DNA from: Chromatiaceae bacterium | GTDB lineage: Bacteria > Pseudomonadota > Gammaproteobacteria > Chromatiales > Chromatiaceae | Reading direction: 5' to 3' | DNA length: 9,809 nt | NCBI GenBank assembly: GCA_016880695.1 | Contig: JAEHCY010000269.1 | Coordinates: 1 to 9,809, forward strand | Shown: one piece after another, positions 1 to 6,515 of the stretch | Numbering within the stretch: position 1 is the stretch's first letter | How the letters are laid out: each line of letters opens with the position of its first letter | The notes under the pieces: generated by a model | What the model was told of the DNA's origin: nothing | What the model saw: the letters and a program-made list of their open reading frames with translations, nothing else | Database searches by the model: none | Position numbers and translations under genes: made by a program

Positions 1-718
1 CCGGCGCCGGCATCAGGGCGAATGCGAGCACCCCGAAGACGGACGACAGGAGGGTGGCGGTCAGGGTGGCGCCGGCGATGGCGTGGATCGGCAGGCCAAA
101 CACCCCCACCAGTAGCGGCGCCATCAGCGAGCCACCCCCCACACCGTAGGCCACCCCCAGGCCGTTGAGGAGCACGGAGGTCGCCAGCACGCCGAGCAGG
201 GGAAAGCTGTGGACTGCCCCCGCGAAAAGAAAGCGTCCCCGATTGCCCCGCCTCGGAAGGGGACGCAGGCCCATGGTTGCAGCCCACGGCGATGGGTACC
301 CCCTTGGCACGGGACGCCAGAGGTCCAGAATCATCTTGGCACCCAGGATTGCCAGCACCACCGCGACAAAGCGCCTGAACACCAGCGGATCGGTCAACCA
401 GTGGACCCGCGCGTACCACCCGAGCAGCGCCCCCGGCAGGCTGCCGGCCACGATAACCCCGGTGAGGGACCACAACAGCCGCCCGTCCCGGTGGTAGCGC
501 AGCGCCCCCGCCGGGATGGCGACCAGGTTGTAGACCAGATTGGTGGCGCTCACCGCGGGTCCGCTGAACCCGAGCAGGCTGATCTGAAACGGCAGGAGCA
601 GAAAGGCCCCGGAGATGCCGACGGTGGCGGTCAGCGAGGCCACCGCCGCAGCCACCAGCGGCGGCAGCCACAGCGCCACCTCCACCCCCGACACCGCGAA
701 CTGCACCACCCCGTCCAC
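1..718 (-). CDS. TSUP (TauE/SafE, DUF81) family membrane permease, 3' end outside window
   Basis: This is a multi-pass inner-membrane carrier of the TSUP family, whose members export or import sulfite, sulfoacetate, thiosulfate and other small anions. About 239 residues are visible; the family usually has 250-270, so little is missing. Two half-repeats are visible: an N-terminal hydrophobic segment around TVGISGAFLLLPF, and a second half carrying the glycine-rich AYGVGGGSLMAPLLVGVFG, a hallmark of the family. A hydrophilic stretch rich in Arg and Pro (around RPLPRRGNRGR) separates the halves. I chose the GTG at 718-716, 8 nt beyond the modC stop; the ribosome site is weak (GAGCGG). An in-frame GTG at 745-743 would overlap modC instead. 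The position directly after modC on the same strand suggests co-transcription with the molybdate importer and an oxyanion-related job, but the substrate cannot be read from sequence. Family call is firm; start and substrate are uncertain. Confidence 0.88.
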   Translation of the reverse strand, partial: MDGVVQFAVSGVEVALWLPPLVAAAVASLTATVGISGAFLLLPFQISLLGFSGPAVSATNLVYNLVAIPAGALRYHRDGRLLWSLTGVIVAGSLPGALLGWYARVHWLTDPLVFRRFVAVVLAILGAKMILDLWRPVPRGYPSPWAATMGLRPLPRRGNRGRFLFAGAVHSFPLLGVLATSVLLNGLGVAYGVGGGSLMAPLLVGVFGLPIHAIAGATLTATLLSSVFGVLAFALMPAP

Positions 719-725
719 TATCCGC

Positions 726-1850
726 TCACGGCTGCCCCGGGGCACCGGCCCGCGGCATCAGGTGGATGCCCTCGGCGAGCAGCGAAACCGCCGCCGCCAC
801 GCCGGGAGCGATATCGTTACGGCGGGCCACGTACAGGGGCAGGGAAAAGTGGATGGGAAAGCGGCCCCCGCCGCGGGGTTGAAAGGTGAGATGGGCGGTC
901 TGCCCCAGGGTGACCACCGCCTCCACCACCCCTTCGAGGCGGTTCTCGCGCTCGCCCTGGGAGGGGCGATCCTGTCGGTGCAGTACCACGAACCCCCCCG
1001 GTATCACCCAGGCTACCCGGCAGCCCACCGCGAAGGCAGGGGCGTAGGCAGCCTCGAGCCGCCCGCCCTCCCAGTCGAGCAGGGTCTTGCGCGCCTCGGG
1101 CAGATGCGCCACCACCTCAGCCTCGAACAGGTTGCGCAGGTGGACCAGCCGCGCCACATCCGGGGAGACCGGTCGGGTGATGATCTCCTCCGGCGGGCCG
1201 CTCTGCAGGGTGCGGCCGCGATGCAGCACGCACAGCCGATCCGCCAGCATCAGCGCCTCGTCGAGGTCGTGGGTCACCAGCACCACCGGGATCTCCAGGC
1301 TCCGCCTGAGCTCGGCGATCTCCCGGTAGAGGCGCTCGCGGGTGGCGCGGTCCACCGCCGAGAAGGGCTCGTCGAGCAGCAGCACGCGGGGGTCGCGGGC
1401 CAGCGCCCTGGCCACCGCCACGCGCTGCTGCTGGCCGCCGGAGAGCGCTGCCGGCCGCCGGTCCTCCAGGCCGCTCAGGTTGACCGCCGCGAGCAACGCC
1501 TCCGCCCTGGATCGCCGCTCGGCCTTGGGGCGATGGCCAAGCGCGGCCAGCACATTCCCCAGCGCGCTCAGGTGTGGAAACAGCGCGAAGCTCTGAAACA
1601 CCAGCCCCACTCGCCGCCGGTGGGGCGGAAGGTTGCACCCGGTCCGCGCGTCGAACCAGACCTCGCCGTCCACGCCGACCCGTCCGCCGCGCGGTCGATA
1701 GAGCCCGGCGATGGCGCGCAGGATCGTGGACTTGCCGCTCCCCGAGGGGCCCACCAGGGCCAGCAGCTCGCCGGGCGCGCAGCCAAACGCGGCCGCGAGC
1801 GGGATGGGGCCCGCCTGCGCCAACTCCACCGACAGGCCCGGCGGGCTCAG
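726..1850 (-). CDS. modC: Molybdate ABC transporter ATP-binding protein
   Basis: This cytoplasmic ATPase energises molybdate (or tungstate) import through ModB. With a CTG start it has 374 residues, close to the ModC family (about 350-370). Visible motifs: Walker A GPSGSGKS (34-41), Q-loop Gln86, signature LSGGQ (136-140), Walker B VLLLDE (156-161), D-loop SAVD, H-loop His194. Residues from about 300 on look like a TOBE-type oxyanion-sensing domain ([17 protein letters not shown]). The open frame extends far upstream, but that part only mirrors modB in another frame. A GGAGG at 1860-1856 sits 5 nt before CTG 1850-1848, and this CTG overlaps the modB TGA as CTGA. The fallback GTG at 1829 has no such site but would still retain the Walker A motif. 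Neighbours are modB upstream and a TSUP permease 8 nt downstream. CysA-like sulfate ATPases are the alternative, but the modA and modB neighbours favour molybdate. Confidence 0.92.
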   Translation of the reverse strand: MSPPGLSVELAQAGPIPLAAAFGCAPGELLALVGPSGSGKSTILRAIAGLYRPRGGRVGVDGEVWFDARTGCNLPPHRRRVGLVFQSFALFPHLSALGNVLAALGHRPKAERRSRAEALLAAVNLSGLEDRRPAALSGGQQQRVAVARALARDPRVLLLDEPFSAVDRATRERLYREIAELRRSLEIPVVLVTHDLDEALMLADRLCVLHRGRTLQSGPPEEIITRPVSPDVARLVHLRNLFEAEVVAHLPEARKTLLDWEGGRLEAAYAPAFAVGCRVAWVIPGGFVVLHRQDRPSQGERENRLEGVVEAVVTLGQTAHLTFQPRGGGRFPIHFSLPLYVARRNDIAPGVAAAVSLLAEGIHLMPRAGAPGQP

Positions 1851-2515
1851 CCGAGCCTCCGGCCCAGCCGGCGCGACAGGGCAAAGCTGAGCGCAATGCT
1901 CACCAGCGAGAACATCAGCAACAGCGCCGACATGCGCCCGGCCGCCAGGTTGTCGAAGGCCTGCACCCGGTCGTAGATGGCGATGGCGATGGTCCGCGTC
2001 TCCCCTGGGATGCTGCCGCCCACCATCAGCACCACCCCAAACTCCCCCAGGGTATGGGCGAAGCACAGCACCAGGGCGGTGAGGATGCCGGGCCAGGCCA
2101 GGGGCAGCTCCACCCGCCACAGCAGCCGCCAGGGCGAGAGGCCGCAGCAGGCCCCCGCCTCCACTACCTCGCGAGGGATGGCCTCGAAGCCGCGCTGAAT
2201 CGGCTGAACGGCGAAGGGCAGGTTGACGACGACCGAGGCGAGCAGCAGGCCCTCGAAGCTGAACACCAGGGACTGGCCGAACCATGACTGCCAGAGCTGC
2301 CCCAGGGGCGAGCTCGCGCCAAAGGCCACCAGCAGGTAATAGCCCAGCACCGTGGGCGGCAGGACCAGCGGCAGGGCCACCAGGGCCTCGATCAGGGCCT
2401 TGCCGCGCGGCTGGCGGTAGGCCAGCCAGCGACCGACCAGGATCCCGAACGGCAACAGCGCGAGCGCCGTGAGCACGCCAAGCCGCACCGAGAGAGAAAG
2501 GGCGCTCCAGTCCAA
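1847..2515 (-). CDS. modB: Molybdate ABC transporter permease
   Basis: This is the inner-membrane channel subunit of the molybdate importer: 222 residues, matching the usual ModB length. Hydrophobic segments lie at about 10-30, 41-66, 84-104, 140-165 and 193-213. The ABC permease 'EAA' loop that docks on the ATPase is clear around residues 116-144 (EVVEAGACCGLSPWR, then LPLAWPGI). LVLPPTVLGYYLL and LGEFGVVLMVGGSIPGETRT are characteristic ModB stretches. The start is a TTG at 2515-2513, with GGAGG at 2524-2520, 4 nt upstream. No ATG or GTG fits nearby, and DWSALSLSVRL is a normal N-terminus for the family. The gene follows modA after a 32 nt gap and overlaps the start of modC. Confidence 0.95.
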   Translation of the reverse strand: MDWSALSLSVRLGVLTALALLPFGILVGRWLAYRQPRGKALIEALVALPLVLPPTVLGYYLLVAFGASSPLGQLWQSWFGQSLVFSFEGLLLASVVVNLPFAVQPIQRGFEAIPREVVEAGACCGLSPWRLLWRVELPLAWPGILTALVLCFAHTLGEFGVVLMVGGSIPGETRTIAIAIYDRVQAFDNLAAGRMSALLLMFSLVSIALSFALSRRLGRRLG

Positions 2516-2547
2516 ACCGCCTCCGCGATCAACCGCCCCGGCCAGGC

Positions 2548-3336
2548 TCAGGGCGGAGCCGCGGGCAAAATGAAGCCGTAGCGCTCCAGGATGACCCGCG
2601 CCGCCGGGGAGCGCACGTAGTCATAGAATTGCCTGGCGATGGGGCCGGCTCCCTTGAGCAGCACCATGCGCTGGTAGAGCGGCGCGTGCCACTCCAGCGG
2701 GATCAGGGCAACAGCACCGAGCGCCGAGAGCGCGGGCGAGCGGGCCAGCGAATAGGCGATGATGCCCCCCTGGGTGGAACCCGAGGTGGCGAATTGGGCA
2801 GCCTGGGAGGCATTCTCCCCCAGCACCAGGCGGGGCTCGATGGCCTCCCAGAGTCCGCGTTGCCGCAGCACCTCGGCGGCGCGCTGGCCGTAGGGGGCAT
2901 GCTCCGGGTTGGCGATGGCAAAGCGGGTGAGGCGCCCATCGCTCAAGGCGGCACGCAGGTCCTCAAGGGTGGCGTCCGCCGCGAGGGGGGAGCCCTCGGG
3001 AACCAGGAGCACCAGCCGCCCCTGCGCGTACAGCGCCCCCTCGTCTTCGGTCAGGCCCTCCCGTTCCAACTCCGCCACGTACCGCTCATCGGCCGAGAAG
3101 TACACCTGAAACGGCGCGCCCTGGCGGATCTGGCGCGCCAGGTTGCCCGACGAGCCGAAGCTGAGAAGCACGCGCTCAGCGGTTTCCGCGGCGAAGCGTT
3201 CGGCGATCTCCCCGAGGGCGAACTGCAAATCGGCGGCCGCGGCCACCAGGGGTGGCTGGGCGGCAAGAGCCACACCCAGGGCAAACAGGCCCAGGGCCGC
3301 GATCCCACCACGCGCGAGGGGGTGTAGCGCAGGCAT
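2548..3336 (-). CDS. modA: Molybdate ABC transporter periplasmic binding protein
   Basis: This is the periplasmic solute-binding protein that captures molybdate or tungstate and delivers it to ModB: 262 residues, normal for ModA. The N-terminus is a Sec signal peptide (hydrophobic core about 10-24, likely cleavage after ALAA at residue 26). Ligand-pocket motifs of the family are present: AAADL (33-37), FGSSGNLARQI (60-70, with the binding Ser pair), ANPEHAPYG (142-150) and GENASQ (173-178). The ATG at 3336 has only a poor ribosome site, so translation may depend on the 58-codon gene just upstream (58 nt gap). That gap holds two small GC-rich dyads, GCCGC-AG-GCGGC and CGCTGCAGCG. Tungstate-specific binding cannot be excluded. 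Confidence 0.95.
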   Translation of the reverse strand: MPALHPLARGGIAALGLFALGVALAAQPPLVAAAADLQFALGEIAERFAAETAERVLLSFGSSGNLARQIRQGAPFQVYFSADERYVAELEREGLTEDEGALYAQGRLVLLVPEGSPLAADATLEDLRAALSDGRLTRFAIANPEHAPYGQRAAEVLRQRGLWEAIEPRLVLGENASQAAQFATSGSTQGGIIAYSLARSPALSALGAVALIPLEWHAPLYQRMVLLKGAGPIARQFYDYVRSPAARVILERYGFILPAAPP

Positions 3337-3394
3337 CGCTTGGGTGATGGCGCCTTCGCTGCAGCGATTAGCCGCGCCGCCTGCGGCCCGCCGA

Positions 3395-3571
3395 TCACTC
3401 GGCCTCGACGATCAGGCCGTTGCCGTCCTGGTCGCGGACGATCACCACCCGCCCGAGGGTGGGGTGGCGACCCGCCACCACGGTGAAGGTGGAATAGGAG
3501 TTGGCCGCCACCACCTCGATCTCGTCGGTGAATTCCCGGATCAACTGCACTTCGGCCTCGAGGATACGCAT
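3395..3571 (-). CDS. Small hypothetical protein at head of mod operon (58 aa)
   Basis: I do not recognise this protein. It starts MRILEAEVQLIREFTDEIEV and ends in GLIVEAE, is acidic, and has no signal peptide or membrane segment. Alternating hydrophobic/polar runs (STFTVVAGR, GRVVIVRDQ) suggest a small beta-rich fold. I chose the ATG at 3571 because a GGGAG lies about 9 nt upstream. The frame stays open to an ATG at 3637, which would add 22 residues, but that extension (RSGIFSTGLWRETG) is low-quality and overlaps the expected promoter region. The gene lies on the same strand as modA with a 58 nt gap and no terminator between them, so it is probably the first cistron of the mod operon. A regulatory or molybdate-handling role is possible from position alone. 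Confidence 0.6.
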   Translation of the reverse strand: MRILEAEVQLIREFTDEIEVVAANSYSTFTVVAGRHPTLGRVVIVRDQDGNGLIVEAE

Positions 3572-3704
3572 GGTCTTCGCTCCCGTTTCTCGCCATAACC
3601 CTGTACTAAAGATACCGGATCGGCCGGCGGGTTTCATCGTTGGGCGCGGGGCCCCAGCGGCAGGATTGCTCCGCGCCGGAAAACCCCGTCCAAATCAAGG
3701 CGCC

Positions 3705-3735
3705 GACAACAAAACGGCCCGCCTGGCGGGCCGTT
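3705..3735 (-). terminator. Rho-independent terminator of the DUF47-pit operon
   Basis: Positions 3713-3723 and 3725-3735 form a near-perfect GC-rich inverted repeat (AACGGCCCGCC against GGCGGGCCGTT). Read on the minus strand, the hairpin is followed directly by TTTTGTTGT. It lies 55 nt beyond the pit stop codon and upstream of the small gene that opens the mod operon, so it separates the two transcription units. The plus strand carries no T tract after the stem, so the terminator is directional. Confidence 0.85.
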
Positions 3736-3742
3736 GCACGCA

Positions 3743-3781
3743 CCCTTACCGGCCCCTCGCCGGAGGGGGACGGTGAAAGGG
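3743..3781. repeat. GC hairpin, REP-like, beside the pit stop codon
   Basis: This is an imperfect dyad. The core CCCCTC-GCCG-GAGGGG is flanked by ACCG/CGGT and then CCCTT/AAGGG, giving a long stem with small bulges. It lies between the pit stop (3790) and the intrinsic terminator. The CCCCTCnCCGGnGGGG style resembles dispersed intergenic palindromes common in GC-rich proteobacteria. It may protect the 3' end of pit mRNA. Whether it recurs in the genome cannot be seen here. Confidence 0.45.
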
Positions 3782-3789
3782 ACGCGTCC

Positions 3790-5055
3790 TCAGCCACCGA
3801 AGATGGCCCTGAGGATGTAGAAGGTGGTGGCGGCCAGGATGGCTCCCACCGGCACGGTGATGAGCCAGGAGAGGATGATGCCGCCCACCACGCGCAGGTC
3901 GAGGGCGCCGATACCGCGGGCGAAGCCCACGCCCATCACTGCGCCCACGGCGATGTGGGTGGTGGACACCGGCAGCCCGATACCGGAGGCAGCGACGGTC
4001 ACGGCGGAGGCCGCAAGAGTGGCGGAGTAGCCGCGGGTGGGGGTCAGCTCGGTGATCTTGGTGCCGATGGTGGCCATCACCTTGTAGCCGTAGGTGGCCA
4101 CGCCCAACGCGATGCCGATGCCGCCGAGGAACAGCATGAAAGGCGACACCGCGGATTCCGTGATCACCGCCTTGGTTTTTACGATCTGGATCACCGCCGC
4201 CATGGGGCCGATACCATTGGCCACGTCGTTGGAGCCGTGAGCGAAGGCCATGGACGCGCCGGTGAACACCATCAGCGGGATGAACAGCTTCTCCACGCTG
4301 GCGTAGTGGAAGTCACGGTCGGCTCTGGTATCGGTCTCGATGCGGTTCATCATGATCTTGGCCAGGATGGCGAGGGAAATGCCGATCAGCAGGGGGAGGG
4401 CGTGACCCGCGAAGTCGCTCAGGTAGATGTTGACGTGCTTGAGGCCCTTGGTGATGGTGACCAGGGAGACGATCCACCCCACCAGAAAGGCGTAGAAGGG
4501 CCCCCACTTGCGCGCCTGGGCGACAGGATTGTCGGTGTTGAGGATCAGCTTGCGGATGCTGAGCATGAGGATCAGCCCGCCGATTCCGCCAAGCACCGGG
4601 GAGATGAACCAGCTCAGCAGGATCTCGGTCATCTTGTCCCACTTCACCGCATCCATTCCCAGGGCCGCGACGCCCGCACCCACCACTGCGCCGACGATGG
4701 AATGGGTGGTGGAGACCGGCCAGCCGCGTATGGTGGCCAACATCAGCCAGATGCCGGCGGCGAGCAGGGCACCCAGCATGCCGAAGACCAGAAGCTCCGG
4801 ATGGGGCTCGAACAGCTTGCCATCGATGATGCCCTTGGAGATGGTGGCGGCCACGCCGCCGCCCGCCAGATAGGCGCCGCAGAACTCCATGATCCCGGCG
4901 ATGATGAGCGCCTGCTTGGCGGTGATGGCCCCGGAGCCCACCGAGGTGCCCATGGCATTGGCCACGTCGTTGGCGCCGATGCCCCAGGTCATGGATATGC
5001 CGAAGGCGATGGCAAGGATGTAAAAGATGTGTTCGTGCTGGGCGATGATTTCCAC
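3790..5055 (-). CDS. pit: PiT family low-affinity inorganic phosphate transporter
   Basis: This is an inner-membrane secondary carrier that takes up phosphate, typically as neutral metal-phosphate such as MgHPO4 coupled to cations: 421 residues. The two inverted PiT half-repeats are both intact: GANDVANAMGTSVGSGA (27-43) and HGSNDVANGIGP (273-284), each followed by a PVSTTH motif (113-118 and 362-367). A hydrophilic loop at about 237-253 (RIETDTRADRD) separates the halves. The start is a GTG at 5055 with GGAG 4 nt upstream; the MEII N-terminus matches that of the second PiT gene at 9146. It follows the DUF47 gene by 64 nt on the same strand and ends before a strong terminator, so the two form one operon. 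Sulfate permease CysP-type function within the same superfamily is a less likely alternative. Confidence 0.95.
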   Translation of the reverse strand: MEIIAQHEHIFYILAIAFGISMTWGIGANDVANAMGTSVGSGAITAKQALIIAGIMEFCGAYLAGGGVAATISKGIIDGKLFEPHPELLVFGMLGALLAAGIWLMLATIRGWPVSTTHSIVGAVVGAGVAALGMDAVKWDKMTEILLSWFISPVLGGIGGLILMLSIRKLILNTDNPVAQARKWGPFYAFLVGWIVSLVTITKGLKHVNIYLSDFAGHALPLLIGISLAILAKIMMNRIETDTRADRDFHYASVEKLFIPLMVFTGASMAFAHGSNDVANGIGPMAAVIQIVKTKAVITESAVSPFMLFLGGIGIALGVATYGYKVMATIGTKITELTPTRGYSATLAASAVTVAASGIGLPVSTTHIAVGAVMGVGFARGIGALDLRVVGGIILSWLITVPVGAILAATTFYILRAIFGG

Positions 5056-5119
5056 GGATCTCCCCTAATACCCGAGTTTCAGAGTCGGTTGAAAGGAGGG
5101 TTGCCGGATAGCGGCCCGC

Positions 5120-5800
5120 TTAGCGCGCGATGAGCAGGCGCAGCCGATCGCCCACCTTCTCGGCGTAGTCGGCGAGGTCTCCGATCCACTGGATGAGCTG
5201 GTACCAGAACATCACCGATACCGGCTTCATGGTGTCTTCCTGGGCGAACAGGCGGCGGCTCAACTCCATACCCATGACATCGGTCTCGTCCTCGATCTTG
5301 CTCAGCGCTGTAACCATCTCCTCCACCTGGGCCGCCTCGCGGCCGCGAAAGCCCATCTCCACCAGCTCATCGAGCTCCTCGATGACCTTGTGAGCCTGCT
5401 CGCAGGTGTCCACGCACCGGTTGACCAGCTTCATCAGCGGCTCAGCCATCCCGGGGGGCACCTCCATCTTGCGCTCCACCAACAACCCCGCGATGTCCTG
5501 GGCGGTGTCGGCGATGGAGTCCTGCATGCCGAGCACCTCCAGGAGATCGCGCCGGTCCACCGGCATCAGCAGGCTCCTGGGGAGGTGGTCGCGCAGGTCG
5601 TTCTTGAGGCCATCTGCGGCGTGCTCCAGCTCGAAGATCTTGTTCTTCTGTGCCTCGATCTTGGCCGCGTTGCCCTCGATGAGGGCCTCGAACAGCGGCG
5701 GCACCTCGGCCGCGCAGTCGGCGACCAGGCGCATGTGCTGCTGCATCGGCTTGAATGGCGATCTGCCAAAGAGTGAGGTAAATGGGTTGGTCGACTTCAT
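5120..5800 (-). CDS. DUF47 / TIGR00153 family PhoU-like protein paired with PiT
   Basis: This is a cytoplasmic, all-helical PhoU-like protein of 226 residues, the usual length of the family. Such proteins sit next to pit genes and are thought to modulate the transporter. It begins MKSTNPFTSLFGRSPFKPMQ and is almost wholly amphipathic helix, with acidic, metal-binding-type motifs such as DLLEVLGMQDSIADTAQDI and KIEDETDVMG and the C-terminal WIGDLADYAEKVGDRLR. The ATG at 5800 follows a strong GGAGGAG site. The pit gene follows by 64 nt. A broken paralogue lies at 6138-6502. Family assignment is secure; the biochemical effect on PiT is inferred from genomic pairing. Confidence 0.92.
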   Translation of the reverse strand: MKSTNPFTSLFGRSPFKPMQQHMRLVADCAAEVPPLFEALIEGNAAKIEAQKNKIFELEHAADGLKNDLRDHLPRSLLMPVDRRDLLEVLGMQDSIADTAQDIAGLLVERKMEVPPGMAEPLMKLVNRCVDTCEQAHKVIEELDELVEMGFRGREAAQVEEMVTALSKIEDETDVMGMELSRRLFAQEDTMKPVSVMFWYQLIQWIGDLADYAEKVGDRLRLLIAR

Positions 5801-6137
5801 GCTCTCCTCCGTTACCCGTTGAAAAAACCCTGACGCTCACGGCTCACTAGCGATCGCTTCGACACCGCAGGCCCCCCGCGGGGCCCGCCAGGATTTCCCC
5901 CCACCGTTCCGCGGCCCTGGGCACCAGCTTCTGTGGGTGTTCATGGCGGTTGCCCCGTGGACCGCACACGGGCCCGAAAACACTGGTGTCGATACGTAAA
6001 ATCGCCGTCATCCGACAGCGATTGCTTGCATTTTCTCGATCTAAACCGGTCATTGGCGGGAACCTTTCGCGGACCCCCCTTGCCCCCCTCTCGGCTGAGG
6101 TCACTCAGGGCGAACTCGGAGGGCGTCCAAGGTACCG
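5801..6137. other. Non-coding stretch upstream of the DUF47-pit operon
   Basis: There is no convincing gene in these 337 bases. On the minus strand it is the leader and presumed promoter region of the DUF47-pit operon. It contains an imperfect palindrome at 6000-6023, a short GC hairpin at 5870-5885 (GGCCCC-CCGC-GGGGCC) about 70 nt before the DUF47 start, a small dyad CTGAG-GTCA-CTCAG at 6095-6108, and a six-T run on the minus strand at 5826-5821. No good -35/-10 pair or Pho box was found by eye. Confidence 0.6.
6000..6023. promoter_or_regulatory. Imperfect palindrome, candidate operator or hairpin
   Basis: AATCGC-C-GTC-ATCC-GAC-A-GCGATT is a 24-base dyad with nine paired positions per arm, one mismatch and a 4-base centre. 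It lies 200 nt upstream of the DUF47 start and outside any gene. The size suits a dimeric repressor site or an RNA hairpin; on the minus strand it is followed by TTTA, too weak for a firm terminator call. The binding protein is unknown. Confidence 0.35.
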
Positions 6138-6502
6138 CGGGCTCAGCCATCCCGGCGGGACCTCTATCTTGGGCTCCACCAATAACCCCGCAATGCCCTG
6201 CGCGGTGTCGGCGATGGAGCCCTGCATCCCCAGCACCTCCAGGAGATCACACCGGACCACCGGCATCAGCGGGCTCCCTGCGTAGGTGATCGCACGGGTC
6301 GTTGTTGAGCCCATCGGCGGCGGGCTCGAGCTCGAAGCGCTTGTCCTTGTGCCCCTCGCGCTTGGCTGCGTTACCATCGATGAGGGCATGGAACAGCGGC
6401 GGCACCTCGGCCACGCAGCCAATGGCCCGGCGCAACTGCCGCTGCATCGGCTTGAATGGCCATTCTCTCAAAGAGCGAGGCAAATGGGTGGGTCGACCTC
6501 CG
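6138..6502 (-). pseudogene. Truncated, frameshifted copy of the DUF47 (PhoU-like) gene
   Basis: This is a degenerate duplicate of the first ~120 codons of the DUF47 gene at 5120-5800; by eye about 85% of bases match. The position equivalent to the parent's ATG is CGG at 6502-6500, so the start is lost, along with the GGAGGAG site. Relative to the parent there is an extra base near 6462-6472, another near 6273-6283 and a missing base near 6153-6160, which put the homology in different frames. Recognisable pieces are FKPMQ, AEVPPLFHALIDGNAAK and FELEPAADGL in one frame, and DLLEVLGMQGSIADTAQ in another. Similarity stops abruptly at about 6138, equivalent to the parent's MAEP, so the C-terminal half is absent. 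It lies 13 nt beyond the mgtE stop on the same strand. Confidence 0.92.
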
Positions 6503-6515
6503 GTTCCCAACCTCT

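Noticed and set aside
726..2285. A 519-codon open frame that would give an ATPase with a long N-terminal extension
   Set aside because: The extra N-terminal part overlaps modB in another frame and is Arg/Gly/Pro-rich out-of-frame sequence. The modC protein starts near 1850.
3572..3704. A ModE box or molybdenum-cofactor riboswitch ahead of the mod operon
   Set aside because: No ModE-like inverted repeat of the TATA-rich type was found. The space before the first gene is too short and unstructured for the riboswitch.
3640..5133. A 497-codon plus-strand open frame opposite pit
   Set aside because: It is a His/Gly/Asp-rich antisense shadow of the PiT gene. The minus strand shows clear family motifs throughout.
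5850..5857. GCGATCGC, identical to the cyanobacterial HIP1 octamer
   Set aside because: It is a single occurrence in GC-rich DNA, and nothing else points to cyanobacteria.
5900..5944. A minus-strand ATG encoding MNTH, reminiscent of the N-terminus of some IS481-type transposases
   Set aside because: The following residues do not match a transposase, the frame is short, and no inverted-repeat ends were seen.
5999..6025. A Pho box around CTGTCGGATGACGG on the minus strand
   Set aside because: Only the first half resembles CTGTCAT; the second unit 11 nt on matches poorly. The dyad reading explains the bases better.
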